Shown: piece by piece, positions 1 to 9,835 of the stretch | Position numbering within the stretch: position 1 is the first letter of the stretch | Layout: each line of letters begins with the position of its first letter | NCBI GenBank assembly: GCA_903870145.1 | Contig: CAIQBO010000036.1 | Coordinates: 102,546 to 166,545 of the forward strand | DNA: 64,000 nt | DNA from: an uncultured Burkholderiales bacterium | GTDB lineage: Bacteria > Pseudomonadota > Gammaproteobacteria > Burkholderiales > Burkholderiaceae_C | Direction: 5' to 3' | Program-made: the position numbers and the translations under genes | Notes under the pieces: model-generated | What the model was told of the DNA's origin: nothing | Seen by the model: the letters and a program-made list of their open reading frames with translations, nothing else | The model's database searches: none

Positions 1-1211
1 GTGCGCGGCGCACGCGCCATGTTCTCTGCGCCGCCATTGGTGCCGTGAATGGCCGGAGCAGTCAGCTTCAAGCCCTTTTCCACGCCATCCAAACCCGCGG
101 CGATCACAGCAGCCATGGCCAAATAAGGGTTCACATCCGCGCCTGGGCAGCGGGTTTCTAGGCGAGTCGATTTGGCCGAGCCAGCAATCACGCGGAAACT
201 CGCTGTGCGGTTGTCCACGCCCCAGGTGGGTTTGACAGGCGCCCAAAAACCATCGACCAAGCGTTTGTAGCTGTTGATGGTGGGCCAGAACATGGGGGCG
301 AACTCCATCAAACAAGCGACTTGCCCGGCCAAGTAACTCTCAAACAAAGGGCTCATGCCATGGCGGCCTTTGGCATCGGCAAAAAGATTTTTTTTGCCAT
401 CGCTCAGGCTTTGGTGAATGTGGCCGCTGCAGCCGGGGTAGGCTGCATTCCACTTGGCCATGAAGCTGGGCATGATGCCAAAGCGCGCGCCAATTTCTTT
501 GGCACCGGTTTTGAAAAGGATGGCGCGATCAGCTTGAGTCAGCGCATCGCTAAAGGCGATGGCAGCTTCGTAAACGCCAGGGCCTGTCTCGGTGTGCAGG
601 CCTTCAATGGGTACGTCAAATTGTGCCATCTCGTCTTGAATGGCGTTGAAAAATTCTCGGTTTTGATTCACACGCAGCAAAGAATAACCAAACATGCCAG
701 GGGTCAGGGGGGTGGGGTCAACGCCTTTTTTGGCATCCCAAGTGTGCGGAGTTTCTAAGAAATTAAACCACTCGAACTCCATGCCGCACATGGGCTTGAC
801 GCCCATTTTTTCGGCGCGCTTTAAAACTTTTTTCAAGGTTTGACGGGGACACAAAGGGTGGGGTGAGCCATCGGCTAAAACAAATTCACCCAAGAAGAAG
901 GGCACATTTTGATCCCATGGCACGCGCCTGGCGGTGTCCAAATCAAGGCGCGCCAGGGCGTCTGGAAAACCGTGTTGCCAACCGGTGAACGTTGTGTTGT
1001 CGTAGCACTGATCGGAAGAGTCCCAGCCAAACACCACGTCGCAAAAACCAAAACCACCTTCGGGATGGGGCTTGGCAGCACCCAAAAATTTATCGATGTG
1101 CAAATACTTGCCGCGCAATATGCCGTCGATGTCACTGACAGCCACCTTGACTTTGCCGGTGCCACTTTTTTGAACTTCTTTGAGCGCTGGGTGAACTTTG
1201 CTAGTGGCCAT
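1..1211 (-). CDS. glutamine synthetase family protein (C-terminus off the left edge)
   Basis: Reverse-strand frame open from the ATG at 1211 to the window edge, about 403 codons, so the C-terminus is missing. Visible glutamine-synthetase landmarks are GMEFEWF (metal-binding ExE type), HTETGPGVYE, SGHIHQS and NPYLAMA near the end. An AAAGGA ribosome site lies 7 nt before the ATG. It is the last visible gene of the leftward phosphonate operon, 37 nt after phnW. Members of this superfamily make glutamine or gamma-glutamyl amides of amines. The location suggests ammonia capture or gamma-glutamylation of an aminophosphonate-derived amine, but the substrate cannot be read from sequence. Family call is firm, role is inferred. 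Confidence 0.85.
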   Translation of the reverse strand, partial: MATSKVHPALKEVQKSGTGKVKVAVSDIDGILRGKYLHIDKFLGAAKPHPEGGFGFCDVVFGWDSSDQCYDNTTFTGWQHGFPDALARLDLDTARRVPWDQNVPFFLGEFVLADGSPHPLCPRQTLKKVLKRAEKMGVKPMCGMEFEWFNFLETPHTWDAKKGVDPTPLTPGMFGYSLLRVNQNREFFNAIQDEMAQFDVPIEGLHTETGPGVYEAAIAFSDALTQADRAILFKTGAKEIGARFGIMPSFMAKWNAAYPGCSGHIHQSLSDGKKNLFADAKGRHGMSPLFESYLAGQVACLMEFAPMFWPTINSYKRLVDGFWAPVKPTWGVDNRTASFRVIAGSAKSTRLETRCPGADVNPYLAMAAVIAAGLDGVEKGLKLTAPAIHGTNGGAENMARAPR

Positions 1212-1248
1212 GTTGCAATCCTTTGAGGTGCTGGTAATTATTGAAAAA

Positions 1249-2364
1249 TCACGCAGGCTTGCCGCTGGCAATGCCCATTTCTTGCAAAGTCAATGACACG
1301 GCATGCACGGCTTGTTGCATTTCAACGGGACCGATGGCCCCAATGCAACCGACGCGGAAGGTTTCGATCTGCGTCAGCTTTCCTGGGTACAAAATAAAAC
1401 CGTGCTGCTTAGCGGCCTCATAGAATTTTTTGAATTCATAACGGGCATCACCAGGTGCATGGAATGTCACGATGATGGGCGCTTGAATGGCTGGCTCAAG
1501 AAAGGGTTTGAAGCCCAGAGCGGCCATGCCGTCGATCAATGTTTGGCAGTTGGCTTGGTAGCGCTTGAGGCGCGCGGCTTGGCCGCCTTCTTCCTCAAAC
1601 TGTGCGATGGCTTCGGCCAAAGCTACCAGCACATGGGTGGGCGGCGTAAAGCGCCATTGACCCGTTTTTTCCATGTACACATATTGGTCATACAGGTCCA
1701 TGGCCAAGGATGCGTTGTTACCAATGCAGCTGTCCAAAATAGCTTTGCGCAAAAATACAAAGCCCATGCCGGGGACACCTTCGAGGCACTTGCCACTGGC
1801 CGCGATCAAGGCGTCAAAGCGCGTGCTGCGCGCGTCAATTTCCAAAGCGGCAAAGGAACTCATAGCGTCCACAATCAAACCTTTGCTGTGCTGCTCACAG
1901 ACCTGTGCCACTTGGGCCAGTGGATTCAAAACTCCGGCGCCCGTCTCACAGTGGATCAGCACCACATGGGTGATGCTGGGGTCTTTTTCAAGCAGGGCGT
2001 GGAGCTGCGCTGGCGAGACGGCTTGCGCTTCGTCTGTAGGCGCCAAGGTGGTACGCCGGCCCATCATGGTCGAGAGCTTGGCGGCGCGTTTGCAGTAAGC
2101 GCCATTGTCAAGCACCAAGATGTGGCCGTCTCGCGGCACCACGGTGGCCACGGCTGCTTCGACGCTGAAGGTCCCGCTGCCTTGCAAAGGGACGACCACA
2201 TGGCTTTCGTGGCCGCGCACAATGTCCAGCAAGCTTTTGCGCACACCGGCAGTCACGGCCATGAACTCGCTGTCCCATGAACCCCAGTCACGCAGCATGG
2301 CTGTCTTGGTGCGCAAGGTGGTGGTCAAAGGGCCGGGGGTTAAAAGGATGGCTTCGCGGTGCAT
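1249..2364 (-). CDS. phnW: 2-aminoethylphosphonate--pyruvate transaminase
   Basis: PLP-dependent class V aminotransferase of 371 aa, the family's usual length. It transfers the amino group of 2-aminoethylphosphonate to pyruvate, giving phosphonoacetaldehyde and alanine. The N-terminal [10 protein letters not shown] and the QGSGTF segment fit PhnW. The probable PLP lysine is K192 in [11 protein letters not shown], and the C-terminal half holds FRVGCIG. It lies 31 nt downstream of the permease gene and 37 nt before the glutamine-synthetase-like gene, all co-directional, so it is very likely cotranscribed with the AEP importer. The product feeds PhnY and PhnA, encoded in the divergent operon. 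Confidence 0.95.
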   Translation of the reverse strand: MHREAILLTPGPLTTTLRTKTAMLRDWGSWDSEFMAVTAGVRKSLLDIVRGHESHVVVPLQGSGTFSVEAAVATVVPRDGHILVLDNGAYCKRAAKLSTMMGRRTTLAPTDEAQAVSPAQLHALLEKDPSITHVVLIHCETGAGVLNPLAQVAQVCEQHSKGLIVDAMSSFAALEIDARSTRFDALIAASGKCLEGVPGMGFVFLRKAILDSCIGNNASLAMDLYDQYVYMEKTGQWRFTPPTHVLVALAEAIAQFEEEGGQAARLKRYQANCQTLIDGMAALGFKPFLEPAIQAPIIVTFHAPGDARYEFKKFYEAAKQHGFILYPGKLTQIETFRVGCIGAIGPVEMQQAVHAVSLTLQEMGIASGKPA

Positions 2365-2395
2365 AGTTCATTCATTTCAAGTTAAGTGATCACAT

Positions 2396-4093
2396 TCAAC
2401 GGCCGCGCCAAGCTTGCGTGCGGCGGTTCATGACATGCCCCAGCCACGCAAACAAACCGGTGGCCACAGCCGAGATTAAACCGATCAGCACTGCCATGGC
2501 TGCAGCAGCCCCTGTGTCACCGGCTTCGTCTAAATTCAAGATGGCAATCGAGGCCACCTTGGTCTCGGGTGAGTACAAAAACACCACGGCTGAAATGGTG
2601 GTCATGGCATTGATGAAAAAGTAGCGCGCTATGTCCACCATGGCGGGTGTACAGATGGGCAAAGTCACGCGCCAAAAGGTTTTGTAAAAAGGAACCTTCA
2701 GGGAGGCGCTGACCGATTCAAATTCAGGGTCCAAAGCTTTCAATGCTGTGCTCGCCGTCAAATGCCCGGTGGTGTAGAAGTGAACAATGGTGCAAAGGGT
2801 CAAAAGCGGCATGCTTTGGTACAAGCCGTGCAATGGGTTTCTGGGCATGTTGAAAAAGAAAATATAGCCCAAGCCCAGCACCAAGCCCGGCACCGCCATG
2901 GGAAGCACGGCCAACAATTGCAGTGGCCCGCGAAGGGCATTCATGCCTTTGGTTTTTTCCATCAAATAGGCCGTGCAAAAAACCAGCAAGGTGCCAAACA
3001 CAGCCGTGCCGCTGGCCATCTTCAAACTGTTGACGAAGCCTTCGCCCACCTCACCATCGACCAAGCCCAGTGTGTAATGGCGCAAACTGGGGCTCAAGTC
3101 GTAAGGCCAAAAACTGGCGAAGGAGGCAAACACCGCCATGCCCAACATGGCCAGCATGATGGTTGAAATGAACACGCACAAAAGCAGCATAAGGCGGTCA
3201 CGGTCTTTGGCAGGGTGAGCTTGGTAGGGTACTGCGCGCGCGCTGAGCATGGCGGTTTGGCGCGCACTGACATAGCGGTCAACTGCAAAACTCAGCACCG
3301 CAGGTGAAAGCAGGAAGATCGCCACCACCGAACCTCTGGCGAAATCTTGTTGGCCAATGACGAGTTTGAAAATATCGGTTGCCATCATGTTGAAGTTGCC
3401 GCCAATCACCTTGGGTATGCCAAAGTCGGTCACCACCAAAGTAAAACTCACCAAGGCGGCTGAGATCAAACCGTATTTGGCGCCAGGCAATGTGATGGTG
3501 AGAAATTTTCGAACAGCGCGCGTGCCCAAGGCGTCTGCAGCTTCATACAGGCGCGCATCGGCCAGTGCCAAGGCGGTTACCAAAATCATCACCACATGTG
3601 GAAACACGGCAAAGCACTCGGCGATCACGACACCCGCAGGGCCATAAATTTGATCGACTCCTGCGGCTTGCATGGCCGACTTCAAAACCCCTTGGTTGCC
3701 AAACCAATAGATCAAAGAGATGGCCGACAAAAGCGATGGCGCCAGCAAGGGGATCAAACTGATAGCGCGAAACAAAGATTTAAACGGCATGCAACTGCGC
3801 GTCAAAGCATATGCAAAGCCGAAAGCCAGGGGCAGCACAATCAAGGTGACCAAGGCAGAGACCCAGACGCTGTTCCATAGACTGTGCAGCAAGGCAGGCG
3901 TTTGGATGTAGCTGATGAAGTTGCGAAGGCCCACGAATTGACCTTGATCGTCCATGGCGGCTTGCTGCAAGATGGCCAGCAAAGGTGCTGCCAAAAAAAT
4001 CAAGAGAACCAGCGTTGCCAAGCCCAAACCGACATAAGCCAAGCCCTGGCTCCAATGGGTTCGCTGGGTGACAAGGGGCAAGCTGTGGATCAT
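2396..4093 (-). CDS. 2-aminoethylphosphonate ABC transporter permease (two fused permease domains)
   Basis: Inner-membrane protein of 565 aa with about 12 hydrophobic segments arranged as two permease halves (roughly residues 15-285 and 300-560). Each half carries an EAA-like loop: EAADALGTRAVRKFLTITLP in the first, and ESVSASLKVPFYKTFWRVTLP near residue 470 in the second. Fusion of both permeases in one chain is typical of the AEP importer variant called PhnU2 in Burkholderiales. It starts 7 nt after the ATPase gene stop and is followed 31 nt later by phnW. It should import AEP together with the ATPase and the periplasmic protein encoded upstream. Confidence 0.88.
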   Translation of the reverse strand: MIHSLPLVTQRTHWSQGLAYVGLGLATLVLLIFLAAPLLAILQQAAMDDQGQFVGLRNFISYIQTPALLHSLWNSVWVSALVTLIVLPLAFGFAYALTRSCMPFKSLFRAISLIPLLAPSLLSAISLIYWFGNQGVLKSAMQAAGVDQIYGPAGVVIAECFAVFPHVVMILVTALALADARLYEAADALGTRAVRKFLTITLPGAKYGLISAALVSFTLVVTDFGIPKVIGGNFNMMATDIFKLVIGQQDFARGSVVAIFLLSPAVLSFAVDRYVSARQTAMLSARAVPYQAHPAKDRDRLMLLLCVFISTIMLAMLGMAVFASFASFWPYDLSPSLRHYTLGLVDGEVGEGFVNSLKMASGTAVFGTLLVFCTAYLMEKTKGMNALRGPLQLLAVLPMAVPGLVLGLGYIFFFNMPRNPLHGLYQSMPLLTLCTIVHFYTTGHLTASTALKALDPEFESVSASLKVPFYKTFWRVTLPICTPAMVDIARYFFINAMTTISAVVFLYSPETKVASIAILNLDEAGDTGAAAAMAVLIGLISAVATGLFAWLGHVMNRRTQAWRGR

Positions 4094-4100
4094 GCCAGTG

Positions 4101-5171
4101 TCAAAATAATTTAATGCGCTCGGGCATCAGTTTCAAGAGCAAATCTGAGCCGGCGTGTAGATTTTTTTCTGCCAAAAAATTGAGTGACAAATATACCGTC
4201 AAGGGTTGCTCGGACAAGGCTGGCGCCAACACGTGAACATGGCAAAACGCACCGAGAAATTCAATGGCTTGAATGCTGCTTTGAAACACACAGGCGTCAC
4301 CTGCCACGATAGGCCTGGCCAGCACATCCTCTGGGCGCAAATATATTTTCACTGGGCCTGGCGCGTGGCCTAGGGCGGGAATGTCTTGCAAGGGGACTCG
4401 CATTTCACCCAAGTGCAGTTGATCCCCTTGAACAAGGCCCGGCAGCACATTGACTTTGCCTACAAAATCAGCCACAAAAGCGCTGGCCGGTTCGCGGTAA
4501 ATTTGGTGCGGTGTGCCCACTTGCTCAATGCAGCCATGGTTCATGACCACAATGCGGTCGGCCATGCTCAGGGCTTCTTCTTGGTCGTGTGTGACCATGA
4601 TGGTGGTCACGCCCAAGCTTTGTTGCAAGGATCTGATTTCATGGCGCAAGCGCACACGCTCCAGCGCGTCCAGCGCGGACAAGGGCTCATCGAGCAGCAG
4701 CAAGCCAGGCGAGGTGGCCAAGGCACGCGCCAAGGCAATGCGCTGCTGCTGCCCGCCAGACAGTTGGCTGGGGAACTTGGCATTGCTGCCAGGCAGGCCC
4801 ACGAGCTTGAGCAATTCTTCAACGCGCTGGGCCATCGCATCTCGGGCAACTTTGCGGTTGACCAGGCCGTAGGCCACATTGTCAGCCACTGATAAATTGG
4901 GAAACAGCGCGTAGCTTTGGAAAACGATGCCGTAATCACGCTCGGCCGGATGGGCAGAAGAAATATCTCGGCCTGCTTGGTGCACGCTGCCGTGCGTTTG
5001 CACTTCCAGGCCAGCAATGATGCGCAGCAAGGTGGTCTTGCCGCAACCCGAGGGGCCTAAAAAACAAACCAATTCACCTGGCAAGATGTCCAGGTTGATG
5101 TCTTGCAAGGCGACAAAGTTGCCAAATGCTTTGTGCAAATGGCGCAGGGTGAGGTAAGGACTTGCAGACAT
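4101..5171 (-). CDS. 2-aminoethylphosphonate ABC transporter ATP-binding protein
   Basis: ABC ATPase with Walker A (GPSGCGKTT), Q-loop (FQSYALFP), signature LSGGQQQR, Walker B (LLLLDEPLSALD) and switch histidine (VTHDQEE), followed by a C-terminal TOBE-like region containing YLRPEDV. It matches the CUT1/PotA-type importer ATPases used for AEP (PhnT type). I chose the ATG at 5171 (356 aa), giving N-terminus MSASPYLTLRHL. The upstream in-frame ATG at 5201 lies inside the stem of a strong terminator hairpin and is unlikely to be used. No strong ribosome site precedes either start. Confidence 0.88.
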   Translation of the reverse strand: MSASPYLTLRHLHKAFGNFVALQDINLDILPGELVCFLGPSGCGKTTLLRIIAGLEVQTHGSVHQAGRDISSAHPAERDYGIVFQSYALFPNLSVADNVAYGLVNRKVARDAMAQRVEELLKLVGLPGSNAKFPSQLSGGQQQRIALARALATSPGLLLLDEPLSALDALERVRLRHEIRSLQQSLGVTTIMVTHDQEEALSMADRIVVMNHGCIEQVGTPHQIYREPASAFVADFVGKVNVLPGLVQGDQLHLGEMRVPLQDIPALGHAPGPVKIYLRPEDVLARPIVAGDACVFQSSIQAIEFLGAFCHVHVLAPALSEQPLTVYLSLNFLAEKNLHAGSDLLLKLMPERIKLF

Positions 5172-5179
5172 GGGGGACC

Positions 5180-5213
5180 AAAAAAAAGGCCGCGCTGGCA
5201 TTGCCAGGCGGCC
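5180..5213 (-). terminator. intrinsic terminator between binding-protein and ATPase genes
   Basis: Read on the reverse strand, GGCCGC and CTGGC pair with GCCAG and GCGGCC around a 3-nt loop, with one bulged base, and the stem is followed directly by eight T (5187 down to 5180). It begins about 14 nt after the stop of the periplasmic-protein gene and ends 8 nt before the ATPase ATG. It probably terminates a fraction of transcripts, so the binding protein would be made in excess over the membrane components. Confidence 0.75.
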
Positions 5214-5226
5214 ATCTATTTCAAAA

Positions 5227-6258
5227 TCAACGTTTCTCAGATTTGCCGTTGTAGCGAGAGTTCCACTCGTTCAAAATGCGCTCGCGTTGTTCTGCTGCAT
5301 AGCTGAAGTCCAGTTTAACCAAACGTGACTCATAGTCTTTGGGAACATTGGGCAGCGGCTCGGCCACACCGGGGTGCGCAGTGATGGCAAAGTTTTTGCC
5401 GTACAAGCGCATGGCGTCTTTGCTCGAAGCCCAGTTGGCCAATTTCTTGGCTGCGTCCAACTTCTTTGTGCCTTTGTGAATGGCAAAAGACTCTAAGTCC
5501 CAACCCAAACCTTCTTTGGGGAACACCAAGTCGATCGGTGCGCCTTTGGCCTTGTTGGCGTTGCCGCGGTATTCAAAGGAGATGCCCAAGACAAACTCAC
5601 CACTGGCAGCCATGTTGCAGGGCTTGGAGCCTGAGTGCGTGTACTGCGCGATGTTCTCATGCAGGCCGTCCATGTATTTCCAGCCGCCGCCTTTGCCGTT
5701 TTGGTCACCGAACAGAGTCAGCCATGCGATCACATCAAAGTAGCCCGTGCCGCTGGAGGCCGGGTTGGGCATGACGATTTGGCCTTTGTAAATGGGTTTG
5801 ACCAAGTCTTGCCAAGACTCAGGCTTGGGTATATTGCGTTTTTTGGCTTCCACGGTGTTAAAGCAAATCGTGGCACCCCAGACATCCATGCCCCACCAAG
5901 CTGGTGGGTTGGCCTTGTCACGGTACTGCGGCATGATGGCATCTAAGTTCAATGGCGCAAAGGGCTCGAGCATGCCGTTTTTGTTCATCAGCGCCAGGCT
6001 GGTGGCCGCCACACCCATGACCGCATCGGCTTGGGGGTTGGCTTTTTCAGCCAACAGTTTGGCTGTGATCACACCGGTTGAGTCGCGAACCCATTTGAGT
6101 TCGATTTCGGGGTGCACTTTATTGAAACCTTCTTGGTAGGCTTTCAATTGGTCCACTTCCAAAGCGGTGTAAACCAAGAGTTGTGTTTTTTGAGCAAAGG
6201 CCAAAGAGCCTAACAAAAGTCCGCCGATCAGCAGGGCTGATTTGCAAAGTGAACGCAT
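5227..6258 (-). CDS. 2-aminoethylphosphonate ABC transporter periplasmic binding protein
   Basis: Protein of 343 aa with a clear signal peptide (residues 1-22, MRSLCKSALLIGGLLLGSLAFA) and the body of a type 2 periplasmic binding protein of the iron/polyamine/phosphonate class: YTALEVDQLKAYQEGF near the N-terminus and NPASSGTGYFDV in the middle. It is first in the leftward operon, ahead of the ATPase, permease and phnW genes, which identifies AEP as the likely ligand (PhnS2 type). The operon promoter should lie in 6259-6330, where a Pho-box-like repeat is found. The terminator that follows suggests higher expression than the downstream genes. Confidence 0.88.
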   Translation of the reverse strand: MRSLCKSALLIGGLLLGSLAFAQKTQLLVYTALEVDQLKAYQEGFNKVHPEIELKWVRDSTGVITAKLLAEKANPQADAVMGVAATSLALMNKNGMLEPFAPLNLDAIMPQYRDKANPPAWWGMDVWGATICFNTVEAKKRNIPKPESWQDLVKPIYKGQIVMPNPASSGTGYFDVIAWLTLFGDQNGKGGGWKYMDGLHENIAQYTHSGSKPCNMAASGEFVLGISFEYRGNANKAKGAPIDLVFPKEGLGWDLESFAIHKGTKKLDAAKKLANWASSKDAMRLYGKNFAITAHPGVAEPLPNVPKDYESRLVKLDFSYAAEQRERILNEWNSRYNGKSEKR

Positions 6259-6306
6259 ACGAAATCCCTTTTAAAGGTTAAAACCATCTACTTTCCACGC
6301 GCAACA

Positions 6307-6328
6307 TGACAAGCGCGTGACAAGCGCG
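6307..6328 (-). promoter_or_regulatory. Pho-box-like direct repeat upstream of the AEP uptake operon
   Basis: On the reverse strand the sequence reads TGTCA-N6-TGTCA, two TGTCA cores exactly 11 nt apart; on the forward strand an 11-bp unit TGACAAGCGCG is repeated perfectly. This is the spacing and core of PhoB boxes (CTGTCAT direct repeats with 11-nt period). It lies about 50-70 bp upstream of the binding-protein ATG. A weak -10-like TAGATG (6290 to 6285) follows 16 nt downstream. It suggests induction under phosphate limitation. PhoB binding is inferred. Confidence 0.5.
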
Positions 6329-6359
6329 TGAAAATTCATTGGAAAGCAAGATAACACGC

Positions 6360-6390
6360 TTGTCAATTGTTTTTTGTAAATTGTTGACAA
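6360..6390. promoter_or_regulatory. candidate GntR operator and rightward promoter
   Basis: Inverted repeat TTGTCAA (6360-6366) and TTGACAA (6384-6390) separated by 17 AT-rich bases. The right arm overlaps TTGT-TG-ACAA (6381-6390), the form expected for FadR-subfamily GntR operators. TTGACA at 6384-6389 is also a consensus -35 element; a poor -10 (TTCAAT, 6406-6411) would leave almost no leader ahead of the regulator gene. Likely autoregulation site; not proven. Confidence 0.4.
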
Positions 6391-6409
6391 TCTGCTGTTT
6401 TGTGATTCA

Positions 6410-7135
6410 ATGGAGGCTATGCCTCTTCAATTTGCTGACCCTGCCGCTTTGTCCCATTCCACCATTGCCATGCTGCAAACCAATTCGCTGACCGGCGCAG
6501 TGCAGCAGGAGATTGAGCGCCTGATCAATGCAGGCGAATTGGGCCCGGGCGACAAACTCACCGAGGCGGTCATGGCCGAACGTTTGGGTGTCTCTAGGGG
6601 CCCTGTGCGCGAGGCCTTTCGTGTGCTGGAGGAGGCTGGCCTAGTCCGGTTGGAAAAAAATCGTGGTGTTTTTGTGCGGCAAGTTCCGCTGGAGGAGGCG
6701 CTGGAAATTTTTGACATGCGCGCCATGATCGAGGCCCACGTCGGCAGCAATTTGGCTGGTAATGCAACGCTTGAGCAATTGGCGCATTTGCAAAGCTTGA
6801 TCGATCAAATGGACAAAACAGTCAAAGCGCAAGACGAGGCCGCGTATTACCGCTTGAACATCGCGTTCCATGAATCGATGGTGACTTTTTCTGGCAACAA
6901 AAAACTTCTGGGCATGTACCAAAAACTCACGCGTGAATTGAGTTTGTTTCGCCGGCGCAATTTGGCAGACCATTCATTGTTGGCCACGTCAGTCAATGAG
7001 CACAGAGAAATGCTGCAAGCCATTCGTTCAGGCAATGCAAACAAGGCGGCTGAAACGCTGCGACAACACGTGCTCATGAGCCGCGAGAGAACGATCCGAA
7101 ATTATCTTCAATTTTCTGAACAACTTGCTCCTTGA
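6410..7135 (+). CDS. phnR: GntR-family (FadR subfamily) regulator of phosphonate utilisation
   Basis: Transcription factor of 241 aa. Residues about 22-95 form the GntR winged helix (EIERLINAGELGPGDKLTE, then SRGPVREAFRVLEEAGLV), and residues about 100-235 are an all-helical FCD ligand domain with metal-site histidines (AFHESM, HREML). It is the first gene of the rightward operon, 9 nt before phnA, and divergent from the importer operon. By position it should respond to AEP or a pathway intermediate. The start is uncertain: ATGs at 6410, 6419 and 6470 are possible. GGAGG at 6412-6416 is too close to 6419, and 6470 gives an N-terminus MLQTNSLTGAV. Confidence 0.85.
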   Translation: MEAMPLQFADPAALSHSTIAMLQTNSLTGAVQQEIERLINAGELGPGDKLTEAVMAERLGVSRGPVREAFRVLEEAGLVRLEKNRGVFVRQVPLEEALEIFDMRAMIEAHVGSNLAGNATLEQLAHLQSLIDQMDKTVKAQDEAAYYRLNIAFHESMVTFSGNKKLLGMYQKLTRELSLFRRRNLADHSLLATSVNEHREMLQAIRSGNANKAAETLRQHVLMSRERTIRNYLQFSEQLAP

Positions 7136-8362
<1,227 letters not shown>

Positions 8363-8372
8363 AAGGACGCAT

Positions 8373-9830
8373 ATGAGTCAGGTTTCACAATTTATCCTAG
8401 ACCACCAACTCAATGCCATGCGCATTGGCGGTCGCAAAGTGGGTGCTGCGCGCGAGCGGCACATTCAGGTCTTTAATCCTTTCACCGAACAACTTTTGGG
8501 CACAGTGCCCAAGGCCACTGTGGAAGAAGTGCGCCAAGCGTTTGAGATCGGCCACGCCTACAAGCCCAAGTTGACGCGCTTTGAGCGCGCCGACATTTTG
8601 AACAAGGCAGCGGCTTTGGTGCGCGAACACTTGAACGATATTGCCCAGTTGATCACGGCCGAAGCAGGGCTGTGCTTGAAGGACTCGATTTACGAAGCCG
8701 GGCGTGTCAGCGATGTGCTGCTGTTTGGCGCGCAAGAAGTGTTGAAAGACGATGGCCAAATATTCAGCTGCGATTTGACGCATCACGGCAAACAGCGCCG
8801 GGTCTACACGCAGCGCTCGCCATTACTGGGGGTGATCTCGGCCATCACGCCGTTCAATCACCCGATGAACCAAGTGGCGCACAAAGTCATTCCCAGCGTG
8901 GCCACGAACAACCGGATGGTTTTAAAGCCTTCAGAGAAGGTGCCGTATTCGGCCATCTATTTTGCTGATCTTTTGTACCAGGCCGGTTTGCCCCCGGAAA
9001 TGCTCAGCGTGGTCACCGGTGATCCAGCAGAAATTGCCGATGAGCTGTTGACCCATCCGGCTGTGGACTTGATCACCTTCACGGGCGGTGTGGCCATTGG
9101 CAAATACATTGCCAGCAAGGCAGGCTACCGGCGCATCGTGTTGGAGTTGGGTGGCAATGATCCCTTGATCGTGATGGAAGATGCAGACCTGCAAGAGGCC
9201 TCGAATCTGGCCGTGCAAGGCTCCTATAAAAATTCGGGTCAACGCTGCACCGCAGTCAAGCGCATGCTGGTGCATGAGGCTGTGGCTGAAGAATTCACCG
9301 ACTTGGTGGTGAGCAAAACCAAAGCTTGGACATACGGTGACCCGGCCAACCCAGACAATTTGATGGGCACTGTGATTGACGAAGCCGCTGCCAAATTTTG
9401 TGAGTCGCGTGTCAATGAGGCGGTGGCGCAAGGCGCCCGCTTGTGGGTTGGCAATCAGCGACGGGGCGCTTTGTATGCACCCACGGTGCTCGACCAAGTT
9501 CGCCCAGAGATGAGTCTGGTGCGCGAGGAGACATTTGGCCCGGTCTCGCCCATCATTCGATTTGCCAACATTGACCAAGCCATTCAAATGGCCAATGGCA
9601 CAGCTTATGGACTGTCCAGCGGGGTTTGCACCAACCGCATGGACTACATAGTGCGATTCGTGAACGAGTTGCAAATGGGCAGCGTCAATGTGCGTGAAGT
9701 GCCCGGTTACCGGCTGGAGCTAACGCCCTTTGGCGGCATCAAAGATTCGGGCCTGGGTTACAAAGAAGGCGTGCAAGAGGCCATGAAGAGCTTTACAAAT
9801 ATCAAAACTTATTCGCTGCCCTGGGCCTGA
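8373..9830 (+). CDS. phnY: phosphonoacetaldehyde dehydrogenase
   Basis: NAD(P)-dependent aldehyde dehydrogenase, 485 aa. Catalytic residues are C292 (SGQRCTAV) and E258 (VLELGGNDP); the Rossmann segment has FTGGVAIGKYIA. In context it oxidises phosphonoacetaldehyde, the PhnW product, to phosphonoacetate, the PhnA substrate. Gaps of 10 and 5 nt to its neighbours place it inside the operon. The residues alone would fit other aldehyde dehydrogenases; the PhnA/PhnW context makes the substrate assignment strong. Confidence 0.93.
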   Translation: MSQVSQFILDHQLNAMRIGGRKVGAARERHIQVFNPFTEQLLGTVPKATVEEVRQAFEIGHAYKPKLTRFERADILNKAAALVREHLNDIAQLITAEAGLCLKDSIYEAGRVSDVLLFGAQEVLKDDGQIFSCDLTHHGKQRRVYTQRSPLLGVISAITPFNHPMNQVAHKVIPSVATNNRMVLKPSEKVPYSAIYFADLLYQAGLPPEMLSVVTGDPAEIADELLTHPAVDLITFTGGVAIGKYIASKAGYRRIVLELGGNDPLIVMEDADLQEASNLAVQGSYKNSGQRCTAVKRMLVHEAVAEEFTDLVVSKTKAWTYGDPANPDNLMGTVIDEAAAKFCESRVNEAVAQGARLWVGNQRRGALYAPTVLDQVRPEMSLVREETFGPVSPIIRFANIDQAIQMANGTAYGLSSGVCTNRMDYIVRFVNELQMGSVNVREVPGYRLELTPFGGIKDSGLGYKEGVQEAMKSFTNIKTYSLPWA

Positions 9831-9835
9831 TCAGG

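Noticed and set aside
1303..2280. A 325-codon open frame on the forward strand opposite phnW
   Set aside because: It lies wholly antisense to a confidently identified aminotransferase, has low-complexity composition typical of mirror frames in this genome, and shows no known domain.
5172..5201. Upstream ATG (5201) for the AEP importer ATPase
   Set aside because: It falls within the stem of the terminator hairpin; the next ATG at 5171 begins at the expected N-terminus of the family.
6307..6331. The 11-bp direct repeat as a CRISPR or mobile-element footprint
   Set aside because: Only two adjacent copies, no spacers, no associated genes; the spacing and TGTCA core fit a Pho box better.
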